Below, piece by piece: positions 7,114 through 12,884 of a DNA stretch of 12,884 nt. Each line of letters opens with the position of its first letter. The stretch's first letter is position 1. Origin of the DNA: Victivallales bacterium (GTDB lineage: Bacteria > Verrucomicrobiota > Lentisphaeria > Oligosphaerales > Oligosphaeraceae). The stretch spans positions 1-12,884 of the forward strand of contig JAGCSE010000125.1 in the NCBI GenBank assembly GCA_017964325.1. Direction: 5' to 3'. A model generated the notes under the pieces. It was not told the origin of the DNA, did not search any database, and saw only the letters and a program-made list of their open reading frames with translations. The position numbers and the translations under genes were made by a program.

Positions 7114-7160
7114 TCCTGGTTTTTGGCCCGCTCCGCCGAAAACCAGGATTCTTAATTTTA
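7114..7160 (+). terminator. Terminator or attenuator between rpsO and pnp
   Basis: TCCTGGTTTT (7114-7123) pairs perfectly with AAAACCAGGA (7139-7148). The pairing continues inward through a T-G wobble and GGC/GCC, giving 14 bp and a 7-nt loop. It is followed by TTCTTAATTTT. It lies 15 bp after the rpsO stop codon. As in other rpsO-pnp units, partial read-through would feed pnp. A possible separate pnp -10 (TATAAG, 7171-7176) lies just after it, with no good -35. Confidence 0.75.
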
Positions 7161-7177
7161 TGGAGCAGAGTATAAGG

Positions 7178-7264
7178 GACTGTGGAATTCGACGGCATGG
7201 CACGCCAGTCGCAACTGTCTTTCCATCAATGTAGAGTGGCGTCCCATGCCGCAATTCCGCAGTC
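7178..7264 (+). promoter_or_regulatory. Long stem-loop in the pnp leader, RNase III/PNPase autoregulation type
   Basis: The left arm 7178-7207 pairs with the right arm 7237-7264 around a 29-nt loop. There are 12 bp (GACTGTGGAATT with AATTCCGCAGTC, one T-G wobble), a small 3x1 internal loop, 8 bp (CGGCATGG with CCATGCCG), a C-C mismatch and 6 bp (ACGCCA with TGGCGT). That is 26 bp in total, long enough for a double-strand-specific RNase. It has no U-tract after it, so it is not a terminator. It sits 66 bp before the pnp start. In E. coli, RNase III cuts such a leader duplex and PNPase removes the 5' strand, lowering its own synthesis. The same logic here is an inference. Confidence 0.65.
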
Positions 7265-7270
7265 AAAATC

Positions 7271-7308
7271 GGTGCAAGATGATTGTTTTACAATCGGGAG
7301 AGAGCACC
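7271..7308 (+). promoter_or_regulatory. Second hairpin next to the pnp ribosome binding site
   Basis: GGTGC (7271-7275) pairs with GCACC (7304-7308), and inside it GATTG (7281-7285) pairs with CAATC (7291-7295). The hairpin ends five bases before AAAGGAG (7313-7319), the pnp ribosome binding site, so its folding could influence ribosome access. The stems are short. Confidence 0.35.
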
Positions 7309-7329
7309 TATTAAAGGAGAAAAAATTTA

Positions 7330-9420
7330 ATGAGCATTGAAAATTGCACGATTGACTTGGGAAACGGTCGCGAACTGCAAATCGAAACGGGCAAGATGGC
7401 GCTTTTGGCCAATGGTTCCGTGACAGTCCGCCAAGGTGACACCGTCGTTCTCGTCACGGTCTGCTCTGCAGACCCGCGTCCAGGCATTGATTTCTTCCCG
7501 CTTTCTGTTGAATACCGCGAACGCTTCGCGGCTGCGGGCAAGATTCCAGGCGGCTTCTTCAAACGCGAAGGCCGCCCCACGGAAAAGGAAATTCTCACGG
7601 CCCGTATGACGGACCGCCCGATTCGTCCACTCTTTCCTGAAGGCTTCATCAACGAAGTGCAAGTCGTCTCCACGCTTTTGAGCTGCGACGGCGAAAACGA
7701 AGCGGATGTCCTCAGCATCTTTGGAGCCTCCATCGCCCTGATGGTTTCGGACATCCCGTTCCTCGGAGCCGTTGGAGCCTGCCGCGTTGGCCGCGTTGAC
7801 GGACAGTTCATCGCCAATCCGACGAATTCTGAAATGGAAAAGAGCGATATCGACTTGGTTTATGCGGGCATCCCCGGCAAGGCAATCATGATTGAAGGCC
7901 GCGCCTCTGAAATCTCGGAAGAAGACCTCCGCGACGCCATGGTTTTCGCGGATTCCATTATTATAAAGGAATGCGAAGCCATTACCGAATTCGCCAAGAA
8001 AGTCAATAAGCCCAAGCAGTCTTTCACGCCATATCTGCCGCAGCCGGAGTTTCTTGCAGCTTGTGAAGAGTTCGTCGGCGACCGTCTCCGCAAAGCCTGC
8101 ACAGGCGGCAGCAAGCTGGAGCGTCAAGCCCAGCAGGATGCCCTCAAGCAGGAATTGAAAGACGCTCTGACTGCGAAGTTCACCGCCGAGGATGGCACGG
8201 AGCCAGATTTCGGACTCGTTTGGGAAATCATGATGGAAAAGGCCATTCGTAGCAACGTGCTGGAAGATGGTCTTCGTCAGGATGGCCGCAAGTTGGACGA
8301 AATCCGTCCCATCACCTGCGAAGTCGGCGTCCTGCCACGTGTCCATGGCTCCGCCCTTTTCAAGCGTGGTGATACGCAAGCCCTTGTCATCGCGACACTT
8401 GGATCGTCCAGTGACGAACAGGAATACGATGTCATCACGGGTGGTCCCGCCAGCAAGAATTTCATCCTCCACTACAATTTCCCCGCCTTCTCAACAGGTG
8501 AAGTCGGTCGCTACGGCTCGACAGGCCGCCGCGAAATCGGTCACGGCGCCCTTGCTGAACGTTCCGTCTATGGCGCCATGCCGAAAGATTTCCCGTACAC
8601 GACACGCGTCGTCTCCGAAATCCTCGGCTCCAACGGCTCCTCCTCCATGGCGACCGTCTGCGGTTCCTCCCTCGCTCTTATGGATGCGGGCGTTCCGCTC
8701 TCCGATGCAGTCGTCGGAATCTCCGTCGGTCTCGTCACGGGTACGGACAAGCGCATCTTCCTGACCGATATTCTCGGCTCCGAAGACCATTATGGCGACA
8801 TGGATTTCAAGGTCGCCGGCACGACAAAAGGCATTACAGGCTTCCAGCTCGACCTCAAGATCGCAGGTCTGGACCTTCCGGGCATGTACGAAGCCCTGCT
8901 GACCAACAAGGCAGCTCGCGCCAAGATCCGCAAGATTATGGCCGACTGCCTGCCCGCCCCGCGCCCCGAACTCAGCCCATACGCCCCACAAATGCTTGTC
9001 ATGAAAATCAATCCCGACAAGATCGGTGCCCTCATCGGTCCTGGCGGCAAGAACATCCGCGGCATAACGGACACTACTGGCGCGAAAATCGACGTCGAAG
9101 AAGACGGCACCGTCAAAATCTTCGCTAATGGCGCACAAGCTCTTGCAGATGCGAAATACATGGTCGAAGGTTCCACGGGTGAAGTCGAAATCGGCAAAAT
9201 CTACCGTGGTGTCGTCAAGACCATCAAAGATTTTGGATGCTTTGTTGAATTCATGCCTGGAACGGAAGGCATGGTTCACATCTCCGAATTGGCTGATTAC
9301 CGCGTGAAGAACGTGGAAGAAATCTGCAAGGTCGGCGACCAGATCACTGTAAAGGTCATTGACATCGATGACCGTGGCCGCATCCGCCTGTCCAGAAAGG
9401 CCGCTCTCGCGGAAATGTAA
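7330..9420 (+). CDS. pnp: Polyribonucleotide nucleotidyltransferase (PNPase)
   Basis: The 696-residue product has the full PNPase order: a first RNase PH domain (from residue ~10, with [20 protein letters not shown]), an all-helical linker (~residues 150-235), a second RNase PH domain (~320-545), a KH domain (~555-615, with the IGPGGKNI loop at 569-576) and an S1 domain (~620-692, [20 protein letters not shown]). Catalytic residues fall at the E. coli numbers: D486, D492 and K494 in [15 protein letters not shown]. It performs phosphorolytic 3'-to-5' RNA decay in the cytoplasm, usually as a trimer and sometimes with degradosome partners. Start: the ATG at 7330 with AAAGGAG ten bases upstream. 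It follows rpsO and a structured leader (7178-7308). After the stop a 7-bp hairpin (9426-9443) without a T-tract precedes rpmE, so co-transcription with rpmE is possible. Confidence 0.99.
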   Translation: MSIENCTIDLGNGRELQIETGKMALLANGSVTVRQGDTVVLVTVCSADPRPGIDFFPLSVEYRERFAAAGKIPGGFFKREGRPTEKEILTARMTDRPIRPLFPEGFINEVQVVSTLLSCDGENEADVLSIFGASIALMVSDIPFLGAVGACRVGRVDGQFIANPTNSEMEKSDIDLVYAGIPGKAIMIEGRASEISEEDLRDAMVFADSIIIKECEAITEFAKKVNKPKQSFTPYLPQPEFLAACEEFVGDRLRKACTGGSKLERQAQQDALKQELKDALTAKFTAEDGTEPDFGLVWEIMMEKAIRSNVLEDGLRQDGRKLDEIRPITCEVGVLPRVHGSALFKRGDTQALVIATLGSSSDEQEYDVITGGPASKNFILHYNFPAFSTGEVGRYGSTGRREIGHGALAERSVYGAMPKDFPYTTRVVSEILGSNGSSSMATVCGSSLALMDAGVPLSDAVVGISVGLVTGTDKRIFLTDILGSEDHYGDMDFKVAGTTKGITGFQLDLKIAGLDLPGMYEALLTNKAARAKIRKIMADCLPAPRPELSPYAPQMLVMKINPDKIGALIGPGGKNIRGITDTTGAKIDVEEDGTVKIFANGAQALADAKYMVEGSTGEVEIGKIYRGVVKTIKDFGCFVEFMPGTEGMVHISELADYRVKNVEEICKVGDQITVKVIDIDDRGRIRLSRKAALAEM

Positions 9421-9425
9421 TCGTC

Positions 9426-9443
9426 TTTCAGCAAACGCTGAAA
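9426..9443 (+). other. Intercistronic hairpin between pnp and rpmE
   Basis: A perfect 7-bp stem TTTCAGC/GCTGAAA with an AAAC loop begins five bases after the pnp stop. ATAGTCCC follows rather than a T-run, so it is more likely a 3'-end stabiliser or processing site than a terminator. A second weak pairing, GTCCG (9466-9470) with CGGAC (9488-9492), lies in the rpmE leader. Confidence 0.4.
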
Positions 9444-9525
9444 ATAGTCCCACCATATATGAATGGTCCGTAGGTACACAAGCCCTGCGGACGCCCACAA
9501 CAGGACAAAGGAAAGGAGTCCAACC

Positions 9526-9795
9526 ATGGCAAAAGAAAAAGCTGAAAAAGCCGAAAAGAACGCAAAGGCGGCGGAAGCCCCGAAGAAAGGCGAAAGCAAG
9601 CACCCGAATTACGTGAAATGCACTGTTAGCTGCGCCTGCGGCAACACGTTTGAAGTGTATTCCACAACCCCAAAGAGCTCCGTCGGTATTTGCTCCAAGT
9701 GCCACCCGTTCTTCACGGGTAAGCAGAAACTCGTCGATACCGAAGGTCGTGTCGATGCCTTCAACCGCAAATACGCCAAATTCGCCAAGAAATAA
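9526..9795 (+). CDS. rpmE: 50S ribosomal protein L31, zinc-binding type with N-terminal extension
   Basis: The 89-residue product contains the L31 core from H26: [20 protein letters not shown] and [12 protein letters not shown], ending [12 protein letters not shown]. The zinc-binding set is C36-x-C38 and C56-x-x-C59, so this is the Cys-containing form. L31 bridges the two subunits near the central protuberance. The usual protein starts with Met two to five residues before His-Pro; here about 25 extra residues rich in Lys, Ala and Glu precede it ([19 protein letters not shown]). This start is preferred because AAAGGAG lies seven bases upstream; another ATG at 9463 is in frame but has no ribosome binding site. 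No internal Met occurs between residue 1 and the core, so the extension appears real. It follows pnp by 105 bp and ends at the terminator at 9821-9863. Confidence 0.95.
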   Translation: MAKEKAEKAEKNAKAAEAPKKGESKHPNYVKCTVSCACGNTFEVYSTTPKSSVGICSKCHPFFTGKQKLVDTEGRVDAFNRKYAKFAKK

Positions 9796-9820
9796 GCGTA
9801 ACAAACACGAGACAACAAAA

Positions 9821-9863
9821 AGAAGGGGCTGTTGCAACGAAAGTAACGGCCCCTTCTGTTTTT
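9821..9863. terminator. Bidirectional Rho-independent terminator after rpmE
   Basis: AGAAGGGGCTGTT (9821-9833) pairs with AACGGCCCCTTCT (9845-9857) over 13 bp with one wobble and an 11-nt loop. On + it is followed by GTTTTTG, and on - by TTTTTG. It serves rpmE and probably also the convergent dehydrogenase gene. The left arm is nearly the same as that of the terminator at 2006-2036. Confidence 0.88.
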
Positions 9864-9910
9864 GAAACAAATCAAGATTGTTATGCCCAACCAGTCATGA
9901 AGGCATACCA

Positions 9911-10870
9911 TTATTCAATTGGCCAGATGAATTTCCCACTCTTCAGAAATTCAGTCACTTGACGGACGGACTGTTCTGATTTTCGTTCGACGGCTTCTTT
10001 CGTACTGAAGGCGTTGTGTGGAGTCAAAATGACATTATCTGCATCCATTAGATACTGCAATGGCGTGCCTTCCCAATTTTCAGGATGTTCGCGCAATTGC
10101 GGGCCGAGCTTCGTTTCCGTCTCATAGACATCCAATCCTACGCCGCCCAGACGGCCGCTCTTCACGGCCTCCGCAATTGCCGCCAATGGCGTGAATTCGC
10201 CACGGGCTACATTCACCAGCAACACACCTTGTTTCAAGCGGTTAAGGCGGTCGATCGTGAAATATCCTGTGTTTTCAGGTGTCAGTTTCATGGCCACCGC
10301 CACGATGTCCGCCCACGGCGCGCCGTCTTCATAACTCACGTATTCCAAATCTTCAAGCCGATGGACGGGATCGACGCCTTTCACGTTCATGCCCAAGCCG
10401 CGGCCAATCGACACGATTTCCGTGCCGATTTTGCCGACGCCGATGACCAGCAGGTTCTTTCCGAGAATCTCACGGCCCGTCAATCCGTCGCGATTGAAGG
10501 CTTTGAACTGACGCGTCTGCACAGGCAGTTTCCGTGCCAACGCCATCCACAACAGCAACGCCTGTTCCGCCACCGTGCGGTTGCAATACAACGGCAGATA
10601 GCCGCACGGCAGCTCCGCGTGGCCGCTCGCCAGACGGTAGCGGCTCAAGTGGTCGTAGCCTGTGCTGCGCGTCAAAATTCCCTTCAGTTTCGATGCCCAT
10701 TCGACGGGAATGGCGGACTGCGTGCGCACCGAAATGATCGGCGCGGGCGGCTCCGTCATGCCCGCTTCTTGAATCGTCTTCCACGTGAATCCCGCGTCCA
10801 GCGATTCGGCGCAGTATTTCACCAACGCCGCGCGTTCTTCTTCAAAAGCTTCAAAGAAATATACGTTCAT
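9911..10870 (-). CDS. D-isomer-specific 2-hydroxyacid dehydrogenase family protein
   Basis: The 319-residue product has the split-domain layout of D-2-hydroxyacid dehydrogenases. The catalytic domain is residues 1-100 and ~290-319. The NAD-binding Rossmann domain lies between, with LLVIGVGKIGTEI (G144-x-G146-x-x-G149) and D167 near the end of the second strand. The family triad is visible: R223 in NVARGEF, E252 in LDVYETE and H285 in TPHNAF. Enzymes of this family reduce 2-oxoacids such as pyruvate, hydroxypyruvate or glyoxylate, or oxidise 3-phosphoglycerate. The insertion around residues 253-275 recalls D-lactate dehydrogenase-like members, but the substrate cannot be set from sequence. The cytoplasmic location is inferred from lack of a signal peptide. 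The ATG at 10870 is preceded by CCACTCATAA, with no Shine-Dalgarno sequence, and by a tandem-repeat tract. It lies 104 bp downstream of purD on the same strand. Confidence 0.93.
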   Translation of the reverse strand: MNVYFFEAFEEERAALVKYCAESLDAGFTWKTIQEAGMTEPPAPIISVRTQSAIPVEWASKLKGILTRSTGYDHLSRYRLASGHAELPCGYLPLYCNRTVAEQALLLWMALARKLPVQTRQFKAFNRDGLTGREILGKNLLVIGVGKIGTEIVSIGRGLGMNVKGVDPVHRLEDLEYVSYEDGAPWADIVAVAMKLTPENTGYFTIDRLNRLKQGVLLVNVARGEFTPLAAIAEAVKSGRLGGVGLDVYETETKLGPQLREHPENWEGTPLQYLMDADNVILTPHNAFSTKEAVERKSEQSVRQVTEFLKSGKFIWPIE

Positions 10871-10881
10871 TTATGAGTGGT

Positions 10882-10963
10882 TAGTGGGTAGTGATTAGTG
10901 GCTAGAATTTCTAGAGCTTCTAGCGCCTCTAGAGCCTCTAGAGCCTCTAGAACTTCTAGCTAG
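10882..10963. repeat. Compound short tandem repeat: 7-bp TAGTG units then 9-bp CTAG units
   Basis: TAGTG occurs at 10882, 10889 and 10896 (period 7). Then CTAG occurs at 10902, 10911, 10920, 10929, 10938, 10947 and 10956, exactly every 9 bp, plus one more at 10960. The commonest unit is TCTAGAGCC, and TCTAGA palindromes recur. The tract fills most of the 104 bp between purD and the dehydrogenase, directly next to the dehydrogenase start codon. TTGACT lies on the minus strand at 10967-10962, just upstream of the array, but I see no -10 at the right distance. Confidence 0.9.
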
Positions 10964-10974
10964 TCAATTATGAA

Positions 10975-12231
10975 TTATCGGTTTAACGCTCTATGCGCAA
11001 TATCCTTGCGATACTGCACGCCTTCCCAGCTGATCTTGGCAACCGCCTTGTAGGCGTTCTTCACGGCGTCCGCCACATCCACGCCCAACGCCGTCACGCC
11101 CAAAACGCGGCCACCGGACGTCACGATCTTGCCGTCCTTCAGCTTCGTTCCCGCATGGAACACGACGGCTCCCGTCGCTTCCGCTTCGTCCAGACCAGAA
11201 ATGACTTTGCCTTTTTCATAACTGCCTGGATATCCGGCGGACGCCATGACGACGCAGACGGCGGGCTTCGCAGACCAACGCAGTTCGACATCCGCCAGAC
11301 GGCCGTCGGCGACGGCGCACAACGCCTCCACCAAATCGCTGTCCAACCGCATGAGAATCGCCTGCGTCTCCGGATCGCCGAAACGGACGTTGAATTCCAG
11401 AATCTTCGGGCCGTCTTTCGTGATCATCAATCCCGCGTAGATGATGCCGCGGAAATTCAGACCATCCTTCTGGACGCCCTTCAGGAACGGTTGCAACACC
11501 TTCTCGTCGATGATCTTCCACATCGTGTCCGTCACGACTGGCGCAGGCGAATAAGCGCCCATGCCGCCCGTGTTCGGACCAAGATCGCCGTCCAACGCGC
11601 GCTTATGATCCTGCGAACTCGCCAACGGCTTGATGGTCTTGCCGTCGCATAACGCGATGATGGAGGCCTCTTCGCCGATCAGGCATTCCTCCAACAACAC
11701 GCGGGCTCCAGCCTGGCCGAATGTTCCTGAGAAGCAGGCCTTTATGGCTTCTTCAGCCTCTTCAGCCTTCATCGCGACGATGACGCCTTTGCCCGCCGCC
11801 AGACCGTCGGCCTTCACGACAATCGGAGCGCCGTTCTTCTTAAGATATTCCAACGCGGGGGCTTCCGCATCAAACACGGTGGCTTTCGCCGTCGGCAGGC
11901 CATGGCGGTTCATGAAATCCTTCGCGAAACTCTTGCTGCCTTCCAGCTGGGCGGCGATTTTATCAGGGCCGACAATCCGCAGCCCCTTGGCGCGGAACAC
12001 ATCCACAATGCCTTCGCATAACGTCGCTTCCGGCCCAACCATTGTCAGGCCGACATTGTTCTTGACGGCGAAATCCGCCATTTCATCCAACGTTCCAAGT
12101 GGAATGGATTCGACGCCTTTCATGCCTGGATTGCCTGGAGCGCAGTAGATTTTCTCCGCCAAAGGACTTTGGCGCATCTTCCACGCCAACGCATGTTCGC
12201 GGCCACCGCCGCCAATAAGCAATATGTTCAT
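10975..12231 (-). CDS. purD: Phosphoribosylamine--glycine ligase (GAR synthetase)
   Basis: The 418-residue product is full length for PurD. The N-terminal domain opens with MNILLIGGGGREHALAWK (glycine-rich loop and REH motif). The ATP-grasp domain follows, with PIVVKADGLAAGKGV (residues 136-150), GPNTGGMGAYSP (218-229) and the PurD signature EFNVRFGDPETQ (279-290). The C-terminal domain ends GGRVLGVTALG (373-383). It makes glycinamide ribonucleotide from 5-phosphoribosylamine, glycine and ATP in the second step of purine synthesis, in the cytoplasm. Start: the ATG at 12231 matches the family N-terminus, with a weak AAGG eight bases upstream. No other purine gene is adjacent. The upstream 156 bp hold a hairpin and GC-rich tandem repeats. 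Co-transcription from the lactonase gene is possible, since I see no convincing purD promoter or terminator between them. Confidence 0.98.
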   Translation of the reverse strand: MNILLIGGGGREHALAWKMRQSPLAEKIYCAPGNPGMKGVESIPLGTLDEMADFAVKNNVGLTMVGPEATLCEGIVDVFRAKGLRIVGPDKIAAQLEGSKSFAKDFMNRHGLPTAKATVFDAEAPALEYLKKNGAPIVVKADGLAAGKGVIVAMKAEEAEEAIKACFSGTFGQAGARVLLEECLIGEEASIIALCDGKTIKPLASSQDHKRALDGDLGPNTGGMGAYSPAPVVTDTMWKIIDEKVLQPFLKGVQKDGLNFRGIIYAGLMITKDGPKILEFNVRFGDPETQAILMRLDSDLVEALCAVADGRLADVELRWSAKPAVCVVMASAGYPGSYEKGKVISGLDEAEATGAVVFHAGTKLKDGKIVTSGGRVLGVTALGVDVADAVKNAYKAVAKISWEGVQYRKDIAHRALNR

Positions 12232-12244
12232 TTCAAATGCCTTG

Positions 12245-12286
12245 TATTATGTTATGCTATTATGTTCAACGGCGGAGACGCCGTTG
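12245..12286. repeat. Perfect 8-bp hairpin with GAGA loop, next to a 9-bp direct repeat
   Basis: CAACGGCG (12267-12274), loop GAGA, CGCCGTTG (12279-12286). There is no T-run on either side, so it is not a simple terminator. Next to it, TATTATGTT occurs twice at 13-bp spacing (12245-12253 and 12258-12266), just upstream of purD. It could be a REP-like element or a transcript-stabilising structure. Confidence 0.6.
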
Positions 12287-12297
12287 TTACACCCTAA

Positions 12298-12382
12298 GGC
12301 GCAGGCGGGACGCACGCGCCACCTCCAGGCGCAGGCGGGACGCACGCGCCACCTCCAGGCGCAGGCGGGACGCACGCGCCAC
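12298..12382. repeat. Three tandem copies of a 30-bp GC-rich unit
   Basis: Copies begin at 12298, 12328 and 12358. The first two are identical over 30 bp; the third matches for 25 bp and then departs. Each unit starts GGCGCAGGCGGGACGCACGC and continues GCCACCTCCA. Each unit can form an imperfect hairpin: GGCGC and GCGCC close it, a 2x2 mismatch follows, then GCG/CGC with a GGA loop. The array stops six bases before the stop codon of the lactonase gene. It shows no spacers, so it is not a CRISPR array. Confidence 0.9.
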
Positions 12383-12387
12383 TTCAC

Positions 12388-12884
12388 TTATTTGATTTCC
12401 TGTCCAATCTTCACGCAGACGCCTTTCGGCACGAGAATCTGACTGCCGACGGGCGTCATCTTGCCGGTCTCGCGGTCGAACGCGAAGCAGACGACATTGT
12501 CCGTGTATTGATGCGCAACCAACACGAATTTCTCTCCGGGCATGAACTCGAAATCGCGCGGGCCGCGGCCAAGCGTCGGATTGATCGCCATCAGCGTCAG
12601 CTTGCCCGTCGCGGCATCGACGTCATAGACGGTGATGCTGTCATGGCCGCGGTTGGAGGCCAGAAGGCGTGTTCCATCTGCCGTTAGACGGATGGCGGAA
12701 GCCGTGTTCTTGTCTTTGTTCGGATAGTCGTCCGGCAGCATCGCGACGGTCTGGATGCGCGCATAGCCGCCGTTGGATTCTTCGAACAACGTGACCGTCG
12801 AGGCCAGTTCGTTGACGACATATATGCGTTTTCCGCCCTGCGTGAACCACACATGACGCGGCCCCGCTCCGGGCTCCGCCTTCA
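12388..12884 (-). CDS. Lactonase family protein (6-phosphogluconolactonase-like beta-propeller), 5' end outside window
   Basis: The frame is open to the right edge, so only the last ~165 residues are seen. They begin KAEPGAGPRHVWFTQGGKRIYVVNELASTVTLFE, close to the PGxGPRHxxFxPxGKxxYVxNEL repeat of the seven-bladed propeller lactonase family (Pgl/YbhE type). Further blades follow: RLTADGTRLLASNRGHDSIT, then GRGPRDFEFMPGEKFVLVAH and NVVCFAFDRETGKMTPVG. Established: family members hydrolyse 6-phosphogluconolactone in the pentose phosphate pathway, though many homologues have other or unknown substrates. A GTG at 12852 is not a likely start, because conserved propeller sequence continues upstream. 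It probably leads a transcript towards purD, across the repeat tract. Whether a signal peptide is present cannot be seen. Confidence 0.88.
   Translation of the reverse strand, partial: KAEPGAGPRHVWFTQGGKRIYVVNELASTVTLFEESNGGYARIQTVAMLPDDYPNKDKNTASAIRLTADGTRLLASNRGHDSITVYDVDAATGKLTLMAINPTLGRGPRDFEFMPGEKFVLVAHQYTDNVVCFAFDRETGKMTPVGSQILVPKGVCVKIGQEIK

Noticed and set aside
7327..8472. Long minus-strand open frame (381 codons) opposite pnp
   Set aside because: It lies wholly antisense to a clear PNPase gene, has no domain I recognise and no ribosome binding site; it is a product of codon bias.
8491..9870. Minus-strand open frame (459 codons) opposite the pnp 3' half and rpmE
   Set aside because: Antisense to two certain genes and runs through the rpmE terminator; no recognisable protein.
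10902..10963. Iterons or DnaA boxes of a replication origin
   Set aside because: The 9-bp units are CTAG-based and not like TTATNCACA; no rep or dnaA gene is near.
12298..12382. CRISPR array
   Set aside because: The 30-bp units are directly adjacent with no spacers, and no cas gene is present.
12224..12442. Plus-strand frame coding a 10-residue repeat (AQAGRTRHLQ)
   Set aside because: It is created by the 30-bp DNA repeat, overlaps purD and the lactonase gene on the other strand, and has no ribosome binding site.

Overview
The window looks like chromosomal DNA from a carbohydrate-degrading PVC-group bacterium, most likely a gut Lentisphaerota (Victivallis-like). This is an inference. The main pointer is a pseudopilin-like protein with the start [20 protein letters not shown] and a C-terminal H-X9-DG motif, a family that is very numerous in Lentisphaerota and Planctomycetota. 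It lies between large carbohydrate-active proteins. No rRNA or tRNA gene is present to fix the taxonomy.

Layout. (1) Positions 1-6562 are accessory: the 3' part of a large protein that looks like an uncharacterised glycoside hydrolase (+), a 57-residue lipoprotein (-), the pseudopilin-like protein (+, divergent from the lipoprotein), a gene-less stretch of about 600 bp with a possible transposase relic and several inverted repeats, and a 918-residue secreted right-handed beta-helix protein (-) that resembles GH141-type enzymes. (2) Positions 6835-9795 are a housekeeping block on + : rpsO (S15), pnp (polynucleotide phosphorylase) and rpmE (L31). A hairpin terminator lies after rpsO, and a long stem-loop lies in the pnp leader. 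(3) Positions 9911-12884 are on - : a partial lactonase of the 6-phosphogluconolactonase type, purD, and a D-2-hydroxyacid dehydrogenase. Two unusual tandem-repeat tracts separate these genes.

How they work together. The first block fits a glycan-utilisation neighbourhood: enzymes that are exported or envelope-bound, plus a pilin-like protein of unknown job. The second is the conserved rpsO-pnp pair. Its leader resembles in design the E. coli pnp leader, where RNase III cuts a long duplex and PNPase then represses its own mRNA. The minus-strand genes have no obvious shared pathway.

The strongest leads are the 26-bp pnp leader stem-loop (7178-7264), the 9-bp-periodic CTAG array (10902-10963), the 30-bp GC-rich tandem repeat (12298-12382), and the unexplained segment at 3345-3700. 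I did not see a defence system, a prophage or a CRISPR array.
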